Source: UBA1479 sp002706405 (lineage in GTDB: Bacteria > Pseudomonadota > Alphaproteobacteria > Rhodospirillales > Casp-alpha2). From it: a DNA stretch of 64,000 nt. The stretch covers positions 1 to 64,000 of the forward strand of contig CAXATO010000014.1 of the NCBI GenBank assembly GCA_963972255.1, given 5' to 3'. Below, in pieces: positions 29,745 to 38,007 of this stretch. Each line of letters opens with the position of its first letter. Positions within the stretch are counted from its first letter, which is position 1. The position numbers were made by a program, and so were the translations under genes. The notes under the pieces were generated by a model. That model was not told the DNA's origin and searched no databases. It worked only from the letters and a program-made list of their open reading frames with translations.

Positions 29745-30650
29745 ATGCTCAACACCATGTTCCGATTCCCTGTTCTCAGGCAGAATACGCTTCCGTCGCT
29801 CGCCCTTGCCGGCGCGATGACCGCCGCTTTCACCTTCGCGCAGATCCCGTTGGGTGCCGCCGCCGAGCCGCCGCCCCAGGTCGTCTTGGCGTCCGACGTC
29901 GATTGGACGCCCCTCAACCCCGCGCGCGGCGACGCTAGCCCAAAAGCCGGCACCCTTTGGGGGGACCGAGGGTCCTCCGGACCGTCGGGCTTTCTCGTGC
30001 AGTTTAAAGAAGGGTTTTCCTCACCACCGCATATCCACAACGTCACCTACCGGGGCGTCGTGATCCGCGGCCTCATGCACAACGACGATCCCAAGGCGGC
30101 GGATATGTGGATGCCGGCGGGCTCGTTCTGGACACAACCGGCCGGGGAACCCCATATCACCGCCGCCAAGGGCCGCATCAACCTGGCCTATATCGAAATT
30201 CAGGAAGGCCCTTATCTGGTCCACCCGACCGAGCAGGCCTTCGACAACGGAGAACGGCCGGTCAACGTCGACAAATCGAACATCGTCTGGCTGGACGCAT
30301 CGGACCTTACCTGGGTCAATCAATCCGGCGCCGCCGCCACCGCCAAAGGTCCAAAGGTCGCTTTCCTTTGGGGCAACCGCCAGGACGGTCATCTGAACGG
30401 GTCCCTTATCAAGTTGCCGACCGGATTCACCGGCACGCTACGCAGCCGCGGCAAAACCTTCCGAGCCGTCGTCATCCAGGGGTCAACCAAGTACCTGGGA
30501 GCCGACGTGAAGACCCTGGAGCCGGGCAGCTATTTCGGCTCGGACGGCGCCTCGGCGCACCGGGTCACCTGCGAAGCCGCCGCGGAATGCATCATCTACG
30601 CCCGCACCCAGGGCAAGTTCGAGATCGTTTCGGCTTCGCCCAAGAACTAA
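29745..30650 (+). CDS. exported two-cupin protein (DUF4437-like)
   Basis: 301 residues with a signal peptide ending near AAAEPPP. Two cupin-type barrels follow: the first with SSPPHIHNVTYRGVVIRGL, with His residues in positions suited to metal binding; the second (GPKVAFLWGNRQDGHLNG; TFRAVVIQG) lacks most of the His. The start at 29745 has AGGA eight bases upstream; an ATG at 29727 is also in frame. It lies 24 bases ahead of a quinone oxidoreductase gene and divergent from a LysR regulator, suggesting a small inducible unit. Function unknown, possibly binding or oxidation of a small aromatic or carbonyl compound. Confidence 0.78.
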   Translation: MLNTMFRFPVLRQNTLPSLALAGAMTAAFTFAQIPLGAAAEPPPQVVLASDVDWTPLNPARGDASPKAGTLWGDRGSSGPSGFLVQFKEGFSSPPHIHNVTYRGVVIRGLMHNDDPKAADMWMPAGSFWTQPAGEPHITAAKGRINLAYIEIQEGPYLVHPTEQAFDNGERPVNVDKSNIVWLDASDLTWVNQSGAAATAKGPKVAFLWGNRQDGHLNGSLIKLPTGFTGTLRSRGKTFRAVVIQGSTKYLGADVKTLEPGSYFGSDGASAHRVTCEAAAECIIYARTQGKFEIVSASPKN

Positions 30651-30674
30651 CCCCCCGCCATTTGGAGAAACCCC

Positions 30675-31661
30675 ATGAAAGCAATGGCTCTCAACGAATA
30701 CGGCGACAAGGCTGAATTCCAGCCTACCGACATTCCAAAACCTTTCCCCACCCCCGGGCATGTGCTTGTCCGAATCGCAGCGGTCAGCGTGAACACAGTC
30801 GACACCATGATCCGCCAGATGGGAAAGGATCTGCCGATTTCACCCGACCTGCCCGCCGTGCTGGGCATGGATTTCGCCGGCACTGTCGAAGCCGTGGGAG
30901 AAGGCGTCACCGCCTTTGCCCCGGGCGACGAGGTCTATGGCTGCGCCGGTGGCTTGGCCAACTTGCAGGGTGCGCTTGCCGAATACATGTTGGCCGACGC
31001 CAGGTTGATCGCCCGCAAGCCGAAGACCGTCTCCATGCGGGCTGCGGCGGCACTACCCCTGGTCGGCATCACCGCCTATGAAGGATTACAGAGAGCAAAC
31101 GTCCATGCCGGACAGAAGGTTCTGGTACACGGCGGCGCCGGCGGCGTCGGCCATGTCGCCGTACAGATCGCCAAGCACCTGGGCGCCGACGTTTACGCGA
31201 CGGGTACGGGCGACGCGCAGATCGCGGTCATAGAAGGATACGGCGCCACCGCCATCGATTTTCGCGCCGAGACCGTTGCTGAGTATGTGGAGAAACACAC
31301 CGGCGGCGAGGGCTTCGACGTCATCTTCGATTCCGTCGGCGGCGCCAACCTGCCGAATTCCTTTGAAGCTGCGGCATTGAACGGGCACATCGCCACCACG
31401 GTGTTCCTTGTGGAACTGGATTTGACCCCGGCCCACTTCAAGGGCCTGTCGCTGCACGTCGTCTTCATGCTGATCCCCATGTTGCATGACCATAAACGCG
31501 AACAGCACGGCGAGATCCTGACGAAACTCAGCGAGATCGTGGATGCAGGCGCCCTGCACCCTCTGCTGGACGACACTCGGTTCGCCCTCGCCGACGTCGG
31601 CAAAGCCTATGATCGCCTGACCAGCGGTCAGGCCATCGGCAAGGTCGTCGTCACCATCTAG
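30675..31661 (+). CDS. zinc-independent quinone oxidoreductase / MDR-family reductase
   Basis: 328-residue member of the medium-chain dehydrogenase/reductase superfamily. The GroES-like N-terminal half ends with LGMDFAGTVEAVGEGVTAF, and the Rossmann motif is VHGGAGGVGHVAVQIAKHLG. The usual Cys/His catalytic zinc residues are missing, so this is the NADPH:quinone oxidoreductase (zeta-crystallin) class. It is likely co-transcribed with the cupin protein gene and ends at the hairpin at 31700. Confidence 0.88.
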   Translation: MKAMALNEYGDKAEFQPTDIPKPFPTPGHVLVRIAAVSVNTVDTMIRQMGKDLPISPDLPAVLGMDFAGTVEAVGEGVTAFAPGDEVYGCAGGLANLQGALAEYMLADARLIARKPKTVSMRAAAALPLVGITAYEGLQRANVHAGQKVLVHGGAGGVGHVAVQIAKHLGADVYATGTGDAQIAVIEGYGATAIDFRAETVAEYVEKHTGGEGFDVIFDSVGGANLPNSFEAAALNGHIATTVFLVELDLTPAHFKGLSLHVVFMLIPMLHDHKREQHGEILTKLSEIVDAGALHPLLDDTRFALADVGKAYDRLTSGQAIGKVVVTI

Positions 31662-31699
31662 TTCGCGCCAGCGTTCCGCCGTTTGACCTGCCAACAAAA

Positions 31700-31721
31700 A
31701 AGGCGCCCCGAAGGGCGCCTT
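31700..31721. terminator. bidirectional rho-independent terminator
   Basis: A 9-bp perfect inverted repeat AAGGCGCCC / GGGCGCCTT around a 4-base loop, flanked by an A-run on the left and a T-run on the right. It lies between the convergent quinone oxidoreductase gene and aapP and should end both transcripts. Confidence 0.85.
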
Positions 31722-31745
31722 TTCCATATTCGAAGACCGGCTGTT

Positions 31746-32537
31746 CTAGTGCGCCAGGATCTGGCTCAGGAACAGTTGGGTGCGTTCGTGCTGCGGATTG
31801 TCGAAGAACGAATGGGGTTCGTTCTGTTCGATGATCTCGCCGCCGTCCATGAAGATTACCCGGTCGGCCACGGTCTTGGCGAAGCCCATTTCGTGGGTCA
31901 CGCAGAGCATGGTCATGCCCGTGTCGGCGAGCTCGATCATGGTGTCGAGCACTTCCTTGATCATTTCCGGATCGAGGGCCGAAGTCGGCTCGTCAAACAG
32001 CATGATCTTCGGGCTCATGCAGAGCGACCGCGCGATGGCGACGCGCTGCTGCTGACCGCCCGACAACTGGCCCGGGAACTTGAGCGCCTGTTCGGGAATC
32101 TTGACCCGCTCCAGATACTGCATGGCGATCGCCTCGGCCTCTTTCTTCGGCGTCTGGCGGACCCAGATGGGGCCCAGCGTACAGTTCTCCAGCACCGTCA
32201 GATGGGGGAACAGGTTGAAGTGCTGGAACACCATGCCGACCTCGCGGCGGATCAGGTCGATGTTCTTGAGGTCGTTGGTCAACTCGATCCCGTTGACGTA
32301 GATGTCGCCCTTCTGGTGTTCCTCAAGCCGGTTGATGCAGCGGATCAGGGTCGACTTGCCCGACCCGGACGGCCCGCAGATGACGATGCGTTCCTTTGCC
32401 TTCACGGACAGGTTGATGTCCTTGAGCACATGGAAATCGCCATACCACTTGTGCATGCCTTGGATTTGGATGATGTCGTCGGACCCCTTGGAGGATCCGA
32501 TCGCGCCGGCCGTTGCGGCGGTTTGTGTTTCAGCCAT
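31746..32537 (-). CDS. aapP: general L-amino acid ABC transporter, ATP-binding protein
   Basis: 263-residue ABC ATPase powering amino acid uptake. Walker A GPSGSGKST, Q-loop FQHFNLFPHLTVLENC, signature LSGGQQQR, Walker B ILFDEPTSALDPE and switch His in VTHEMGFA. AGAGGAG precedes the ATG by about nine bases. It is the last gene of aapJQMP on the minus strand, 15 bases after aapM, and ends next to a bidirectional terminator. Confidence 0.95.
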   Translation of the reverse strand: MAETQTAATAGAIGSSKGSDDIIQIQGMHKWYGDFHVLKDINLSVKAKERIVICGPSGSGKSTLIRCINRLEEHQKGDIYVNGIELTNDLKNIDLIRREVGMVFQHFNLFPHLTVLENCTLGPIWVRQTPKKEAEAIAMQYLERVKIPEQALKFPGQLSGGQQQRVAIARSLCMSPKIMLFDEPTSALDPEMIKEVLDTMIELADTGMTMLCVTHEMGFAKTVADRVIFMDGGEIIEQNEPHSFFDNPQHERTQLFLSQILAH

Positions 32538-32552
32538 GATTGCTGGCTCCTC

Positions 32553-33692
32553 TTAATGACCCGTGTGCAGCTTCTTCTCGAGGTACAGGGAGTACCGCGA
32601 CATGAGGAAGCAGCTGATGAAGAAGAAGATGGCGACGAAGACATAGACCTCGGTCGAGAGGCCCTGCCATTTGCTGTCCGCCAACGATGACCGTCCGATT
32701 CCCAGGATGTCGAGCCGGCCGATGACGATGACCAGGGTCGTATCCTTGTAGAGAGCGATGAAGGTATTGACGATGCCGGGGATGGCGATCTTCAAGGCCT
32801 GCGGCAGGATGATCAGGCGCATGGACTGCCAGTACTTGAGGCCCATGGAGTCGGCCGCTTCGTACTGTCCCTTGGGGATCGCCTGCAGGCCGCCGCGGAT
32901 GACCTCGGCCATGTAGCCCGAGGCGAACAGCGTGACCATGATCAGCATGCGGACCAGCAGATCAAAGTTGGTGCCCGGCGGCACGAAGTAGCTGAGCATC
33001 ACGGCGGCCACGAACAGCAAGGTGATCAGCGGCACGCCGCGGATGAACTCGATGAACGCCACGCAGACGATGCGCAGCACCGGCAGGTGGGATTGTCGCC
33101 CGAGGGCCAGACAGATGCCGATGGGCAGCGAAAAGGCGATGCCCGTGACGCCGATGATGACGTTCAGCATAAGGCCGCCGAACTGATCCGTCGGCACGAA
33201 CTCCAGGCCGAAGATCCCGCCGACCAGCAACACACCGGCAATCACCGGATAAAGCGCCGTGAAGATAAGCGCCTTGCCCCGGTGCGGCACGTTGTCATAA
33301 AGCACCGGCGCCAAGGCGGCGACCAGAAGGACCGCCGTCAGGTTGACCCGCCAGCGTTCGGCGTCCGGATAGAAGCCGTAGATGAACAGCTGCAGGCGGG
33401 TGCCGATGAAGGCCCAGCAGGCGCCGCTGGCCTGGGCTTCGCAATCCTTGCGCGAGGTCCCGGTGTAGGCGGCATCGAGGAACATCCAATCCACCATGGA
33501 CGGGATGATCTTGTACAGCAGGTAGATGGTCAGCAGGGTCAGCAGGGTATTGGTGACCGAACCGAACAGGTTGGTTTTGATCCAATGGACCGGCCCCTTG
33601 ACCGACGACGGTGCCGGCCAATCCGGATGCTCGCCTGGCTCATAGGCGTTCGTGAGGCCGGGTGTCATATCAGGATTTTGCGTGTTTGCCAT
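32553..33692 (-). CDS. aapM: general L-amino acid ABC transporter, permease AapM
   Basis: 379-residue inner-membrane permease of the His/Glu/Gln/Arg/opine family. A long N-terminal region with early helices and a Cys-containing loop (TSRKDCEAQASGACWAFIG) precedes the core permease. The EAA-type cytoplasmic loop is EAADSMGLKYWQSMRLIILP. Overall order and length match AapM/BztC. The ATG has GGGGAGGGG just upstream. Pairs with AapQ to form the channel. Confidence 0.93.
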   Translation of the reverse strand: MANTQNPDMTPGLTNAYEPGEHPDWPAPSSVKGPVHWIKTNLFGSVTNTLLTLLTIYLLYKIIPSMVDWMFLDAAYTGTSRKDCEAQASGACWAFIGTRLQLFIYGFYPDAERWRVNLTAVLLVAALAPVLYDNVPHRGKALIFTALYPVIAGVLLVGGIFGLEFVPTDQFGGLMLNVIIGVTGIAFSLPIGICLALGRQSHLPVLRIVCVAFIEFIRGVPLITLLFVAAVMLSYFVPPGTNFDLLVRMLIMVTLFASGYMAEVIRGGLQAIPKGQYEAADSMGLKYWQSMRLIILPQALKIAIPGIVNTFIALYKDTTLVIVIGRLDILGIGRSSLADSKWQGLSTEVYVFVAIFFFISCFLMSRYSLYLEKKLHTGH

Positions 33693-33704
33693 GATCCCCT
33701 CCCC

Positions 33705-34913
33705 TTACCTTTCGACCAGCGCGATGCGCTTGTTGTACCAATTCATGAAGGCCGAGATGACCAGCGAGAAGCTGAGATAGAGCAGCAGCACGATGATCAT
33801 CGTCTCCATTTCTTTGCCCGTCTGCATGAGCGTGATGCCGCCGATGGTGGCAACTATGTCCATGTAGCCGATGGCGATGGCGAGCGACGAATTCTTGGTC
33901 AGGTTCAGGTACTGGCTGGCCAGGGGCGGAATGATGACCCGAAGCGCCTGGGGGATGATGACCAACTGCAGCACGCGGTTTCGGCGAATGCCGAGCGCAC
34001 CCGCGGCTTCCCATTGTCCCTTGTTGATCGCCATGATGCCGGAGCGCACGATCTCGGCGATGAAGGCCGAGGTATAGAACGACAGCGCCAGCCAAAGGGC
34101 CAGAAACTCCGGCAGCAACATGACGCCGCCCTGCAGGTTGAAGCGGCCCATCTTGGGCATTTCCCACGTCAAGGGAGAGCCGGAGATCAGGAACACGATC
34201 AGCGGCAGACCGATGATGACGCCGGTGCAGATCAGAAACACGGGATAGATCTTGCCCGTATCCTCCTGCACCTTCTTGGCCCAGCGGCGGAAGATCAGGG
34301 CGGCGATGACCGCGACCCCGAAGGCCGCCACGGTAAAGCCGAAGCCGTCGAGGAATTCGGGGCGCGGCGCATAGACGCCGCGGTTGGACAGGAACAAGGC
34401 ATCGCCGACGCTGATCGCCTGCTTCGGCAATGGCAGGAAGTGCACCATGATGCCGTGGATCAGCAGGATATGCAGCAGCACCGGCACGTTGCGCGTGAAT
34501 TCGATGAATACGTAGACGATCCGCGATGCCAGCCAGTTATTCGACAGGCGGATGACGCCGAGAATGAACCCGAGGACCGTCGCCAGGATGACGCCGCAGA
34601 TGGCGACCAAGCCCGTGTTCAGGATGCCGACCAGCATGGCCCGCGCATGCGACGAGCGCGAGGTGTACTCGATCAGCGTCTGGTTGATGTCGTAGGATGC
34701 GGGTTCCTGCAGGAAATCGAAGCTGAAGGTCTTGCCCAGCGCCTGCAGGTTCAATACCGCGTTGTTAATGATGTAGGCGAAGAAGGCGAACAGCAGGGCC
34801 ATCGTCACAATCTGGATAATGACCGAGCGGGTTTCCTTGTTTCGCCAGAGCTTCAACAGCACGTTCGGTTGACCCGATGCCGTCACGCTTCTTTGATCCA
34901 CGGATGTGGTCAC
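33705..34913 (-). CDS. aapQ: general L-amino acid ABC transporter, permease AapQ
   Basis: 402-residue permease. About eight helices, with the EAA loop EAAGALGIRRNRVLQLVIIP and the family block VFIEFTRNVPVLLHILLIHG. I choose the GTG at 34913 because AGGGGG lies six bases upstream; the open frame extends 12 codons to a TTG with no workable ribosome site. Partner of AapM, which follows 12 bases later. A 145-base gap with a hairpin separates it from aapJ, which may allow excess production of the binding protein. Confidence 0.92.
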   Translation of the reverse strand: MTTSVDQRSVTASGQPNVLLKLWRNKETRSVIIQIVTMALLFAFFAYIINNAVLNLQALGKTFSFDFLQEPASYDINQTLIEYTSRSSHARAMLVGILNTGLVAICGVILATVLGFILGVIRLSNNWLASRIVYVFIEFTRNVPVLLHILLIHGIMVHFLPLPKQAISVGDALFLSNRGVYAPRPEFLDGFGFTVAAFGVAVIAALIFRRWAKKVQEDTGKIYPVFLICTGVIIGLPLIVFLISGSPLTWEMPKMGRFNLQGGVMLLPEFLALWLALSFYTSAFIAEIVRSGIMAINKGQWEAAGALGIRRNRVLQLVIIPQALRVIIPPLASQYLNLTKNSSLAIAIGYMDIVATIGGITLMQTGKEMETMIIVLLLYLSFSLVISAFMNWYNKRIALVER

Positions 34914-35029
34914 GTCAGCCCCCTGTCGTTGTTGGGCGGTTTGATTCAAACCTTACCGGTGTTCCGCCGCCTCGTTCCTTCCCATGAGCGCGGGAAGATA
35001 TTTTCTTATTATCGACCTTCGAAACGAAG

Positions 35030-35060
35030 ACGCGCCGGGGGGAGACCCCACCCGGCGCGT
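35030..35060. terminator. intercistronic hairpin between aapJ and aapQ
   Basis: Perfect 10-bp inverted repeat ACGCGCCGGG / CCCGGCGCGT with an 11-base loop, in the gap between aapJ and aapQ. There is no T-run, so it more likely attenuates or stabilises the aapJ message than terminates fully. Such structures commonly follow binding-protein genes. Confidence 0.5.
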
Positions 35061-35094
35061 ATCGTTCAGGTCGTTTGCACGATTAAGTCCCGGC

Positions 35095-36114
35095 TTACCG
35101 GAACGGCGGTGCGTATTGCAGTCCGCCGGCGGTATAGAGGCCGTTCAGACCGCGCTCCAAACCGATCGGGGTGCTGGTCCCGAGGTTTTTCTCAAAGATT
35201 TCGCCATAGTTGCCGCGAGCCTTGATGGCGCGCAGAGCCCATGCCTTATCAAGGCCCAGCATGGCCCCCAGGTCACCTTCGGCGCCCAACAGGCGGGCGA
35301 CGTCCGGGTTCGGCGGGTTCTTGGCCAACTCATCGGCGTTGCCGGCGGTGACGCCGGATTCCTCGGCCTGGATCAGGGCGAACACGGCCCAGCGGACGAT
35401 GTCTTCCCACTGGTTGTCACCGTGACGAACGACCGGACCCAGCGGTTCCTTGGAAATGATTTCCGGCAGGATCACGTGGTCCGAGGGCTTTTCGAAGGTC
35501 GCGCGCGTGGCGGCCAGGCCCGAAGCATCCGTGGTGTACGCATCGCAACGGTCGGCCAGATAGTTCTTACGCGCTTCCGAGCTGTCTTCGATCGGCACCG
35601 GCGTGTACTTGATCTTGTTGGCGCGGAAGAAGTCGGCAAGGTTCAGTTCGGTCGTCGTGCCGGTCTGAATGCACACGGTGGCGCCGTCCAGTTCCTTGGC
35701 GCTCTTGACGCCCTTCGACTTGCGAATGATGAAGCCCTGGCCATCGTAATAGGTCGGGTGGATGAAGGTCAGCTTCACGTCCACGTCGCGCACGAAGGTC
35801 CAGGTGGTGTTCCGGAAGATCACGTCGCCTTCCTTGGAGTTCAGCAGCGTGAACCGGGTCTTGCCCGTGGCCGGAATGAACTTCACCTTGTCTCCGTCAC
35901 CCAGGACGGCGGCGGCGACGGACCGGCACATGTCGGCGTCGAAGCCGGCCCAATTACCGTTGGCGTCGGTGTACGAGAACCCCGGAAGACCGGTGTTCAC
36001 GATGCAATGCAGGACTCCGCGTGCCTTGACGTCATCAAGCGTTGCCGCTTGTGCCCCCGAGGCAATGCCGACAACCGCAGCTGCGGCGGCGACAATACTT
36101 GCTCGTTTGAACAT
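35095..36114 (-). CDS. aapJ: general L-amino acid ABC transporter, periplasmic binding protein
   Basis: 339-residue periplasmic receptor with a signal peptide cut near ASGAQAAT. The SBP family-3 fold is clear: GVLHCIVNTGLPGFSYTDAN, then GFDADMCRSVAAAVLGD, and NTTWTFVRDVDVKLTFIHPT, which is highly characteristic of AapJ/BztA. First gene of the aap operon; it is divergent from metC across 249 bases that should hold its promoter. It supplies broad L-amino acid uptake together with AapQMP. Confidence 0.95.
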   Translation of the reverse strand: MFKRASIVAAAAAVVGIASGAQAATLDDVKARGVLHCIVNTGLPGFSYTDANGNWAGFDADMCRSVAAAVLGDGDKVKFIPATGKTRFTLLNSKEGDVIFRNTTWTFVRDVDVKLTFIHPTYYDGQGFIIRKSKGVKSAKELDGATVCIQTGTTTELNLADFFRANKIKYTPVPIEDSSEARKNYLADRCDAYTTDASGLAATRATFEKPSDHVILPEIISKEPLGPVVRHGDNQWEDIVRWAVFALIQAEESGVTAGNADELAKNPPNPDVARLLGAEGDLGAMLGLDKAWALRAIKARGNYGEIFEKNLGTSTPIGLERGLNGLYTAGGLQYAPPFR

Positions 36115-36363
36115 TTGTAGATTGCTCCCTGGCTATCTGAAATCGGTTTATTACTTTGTTTTCCGCGGGCGAATGTTCATACCGCACCCGCGAAGGCTTA
36201 CAGGCGTAACATAACCTACAAAAATCGCTCAAGCGAGAATCATTGTCTTTTTTTTCCCCGGGAAGCCGCTCGTTTTGACGCGGTGCACATGCGTAACGCC
36301 TTGCGAAAACATGGTTTCCCGCTATCTTGCCGAAACGCCCATCCAACCGAGGAATCCCCCCAC

Positions 36364-37554
36364 ATGACGAAGAAATCACGGCGCAAGGACACGGTCATCG
36401 CCCATACGGCGATGAAGCCCTGGGACAACGTGGGCATTCCCAATCCGCCCATCTATTACGCCTCGACCGTGCTGTTCCCGACCGTCGAGGAATTCGAAAC
36501 CCGCGACCGCCCGCCGTTCAAGGGCGTGCAATACGGACGCTCCGGCACGCCGACCCAGTTCGCGGTCGAAGAAGCCGTCACGGACCTGTACGAAGGCGCC
36601 CACCGCACCGTGACCTTCCCATCCGGTCTGGGCGCCATCGCCGCGGCGACCATCACGTTCCTCAAGCACGGCGATCATGTGCTGATTTCCGATTCCGTCT
36701 ATGGCCCGACGCGCAAACGGGTCGGCGCCAATCTGCTGGAACGCGCCGGGATCGAGATCACCTTCTACGATCCCCTGATCGGCGCCGGGATCGAGGATCT
36801 GATCCAGCCCAACACGCGGATGATCTACATGGAATCCCCGGGCTCCCACACCTTCGAGGTGCAGGACGTGCCGGCCATCACCAAGGTCGCCCGCGCCCGC
36901 GAGATCATCACCGTAATCGACAACACCTGGTCATCGGCTTTCTTCTGCAACCCGTTCAAGCTGGGCGCCGATATCGTTCTGGAAGCCGGGACCAAATACC
37001 TGTGCGGCCATTCCGACGCCATGCTGGGCACGGTGACGGTTGCGACCGAGGAACAGTTCCAGGCCCTGAAGGGCATGCAGAACACCCTGGGCTCGCGTGC
37101 CGGCGCCGACGAATGCTATCTGGCGCTGCGCGGCATCCGCACCCTGTCCGTGCGCATGGAACGCCACCAGAAGAACGCCATGGAAGTCGCGACCTGGCTC
37201 GCCGCCCGGCCCGAGGTCGAGCGCGTGCTCTACCCCGCCCTGCCCACCGACCCCGGCCATGCCTTGTGGAAGCGTGACCATACGGGGGCGTCCGGTCTGT
37301 TCGGCGTGATGTTCGGCGATTATCCCAAGGCTGCGGTCTCGGCCATGGTCGACGGCCTGGACCTGTTCGGCATCGGCGCCAGCTGGGGCGGCTTCGAAAG
37401 CCTGGCCATCCCGATTAATCCCAAGGGATCGCGCACGGCCGTGGCTTGGCCCCATGACAATCCCATGGTGCGTCTCCATATCGGGCTGGAAGACCCCCAG
37501 GACCTGATCGAGGACCTGGAAGAAGGCCTCGGGCGGCTGAACGCCGCCCGCTGA
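36364..37554 (+). CDS. metC: cystathionine beta-lyase
   Basis: 396-residue PLP enzyme of the Cys/Met metabolism family, splitting cystathionine to homocysteine, pyruvate and ammonia. The PLP Lys lies in EAGTKYLCGHSDAMLG, with SGLGAIAAATITFL and YMESPGSHTFEVQD earlier. The Y-x-R in QYGRSGTPT is the phosphate-contact motif. The start is the ATG after GAGGAATCCCCCCAC; the frame runs 27 codons further upstream without support. A role as a broader C-S lyase is possible. Confidence 0.92.
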   Translation: MTKKSRRKDTVIAHTAMKPWDNVGIPNPPIYYASTVLFPTVEEFETRDRPPFKGVQYGRSGTPTQFAVEEAVTDLYEGAHRTVTFPSGLGAIAAATITFLKHGDHVLISDSVYGPTRKRVGANLLERAGIEITFYDPLIGAGIEDLIQPNTRMIYMESPGSHTFEVQDVPAITKVARAREIITVIDNTWSSAFFCNPFKLGADIVLEAGTKYLCGHSDAMLGTVTVATEEQFQALKGMQNTLGSRAGADECYLALRGIRTLSVRMERHQKNAMEVATWLAARPEVERVLYPALPTDPGHALWKRDHTGASGLFGVMFGDYPKAAVSAMVDGLDLFGIGASWGGFESLAIPINPKGSRTAVAWPHDNPMVRLHIGLEDPQDLIEDLEEGLGRLNAAR

Positions 37555-37602
37555 ACCCAAATTCAGCGGCTCACCGCCGCCAAGTAAGTACGGATAACTG
37601 AC

Positions 37603-38007
37603 ATGAGCAACGACGTGGCGGACCGGGTCATCGGCCGCCTGAAATTCAACGAAGCCGGCCTGATTCCCGCCGTGGCGCAGCAGCACGACACGGGCGAAAT
37701 GCTCATGCTCGCCTGGATGAACGCCGACGCCATCCGTGAAACCCTGGAAACGGGCCGGGTCTGTTATTTCTCCCGCTCCAAGGGCCGGCTGTGGCGCAAG
37801 GGCGAGAGCTCGGGCCAGGTTCAGATGTTGAAGGAATTCCGCTTCGACTGCGACGAGGATGCGGTGCTGCTGCTGGTCGATCAGACGGGCGTCGCCTGCC
37901 ACACGGGCCGTCACAACTGCTTCTTCCATGCCGTGCGCGACGGCGACATCCGCGTGATCGCCGAACCCGAGGTCACGCCGGAGGCCCTTTATGGCGGAAA
38001 GGACTGA
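37603..38007 (+). CDS. hisI: phosphoribosyl-AMP cyclohydrolase
   Basis: 134-residue zinc enzyme of histidine biosynthesis that opens the adenine ring of phosphoribosyl-AMP. The metal-binding residues are present: DCDEDAVL for magnesium, and Cys in the FDCDED, GVACHTGRHNC blocks for zinc. The signature YFSRSKGRLWRKGESSGQ is complete. It is not in a his operon here; its 3' end overlaps a COG0523 metallochaperone gene by 17 bases, suggesting the chaperone may load its zinc. Confidence 0.95.
   Translation: MSNDVADRVIGRLKFNEAGLIPAVAQQHDTGEMLMLAWMNADAIRETLETGRVCYFSRSKGRLWRKGESSGQVQMLKEFRFDCDEDAVLLLVDQTGVACHTGRHNCFFHAVRDGDIRVIAEPEVTPEALYGGKD

Noticed and set aside
33087..35225. 712-codon frame opposite the aap permease genes
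   Set aside because: Composition is artificial (Gln/His/Asp/Arg-rich), as expected from reading codons of hydrophobic proteins backwards.
36115..36363. Possible SAM- or amino-acid-responsive riboswitch before metC or aapJ
   Set aside because: Only a weak 6-bp CGCGGG/CCCGCG stem was found, with no conserved riboswitch core.
37549..37568. Hairpin CGCTGAA/TTCAGCG at the metC stop
   Set aside because: It overlaps the stop codon and has no T-run, so it is too weak to call a terminator.
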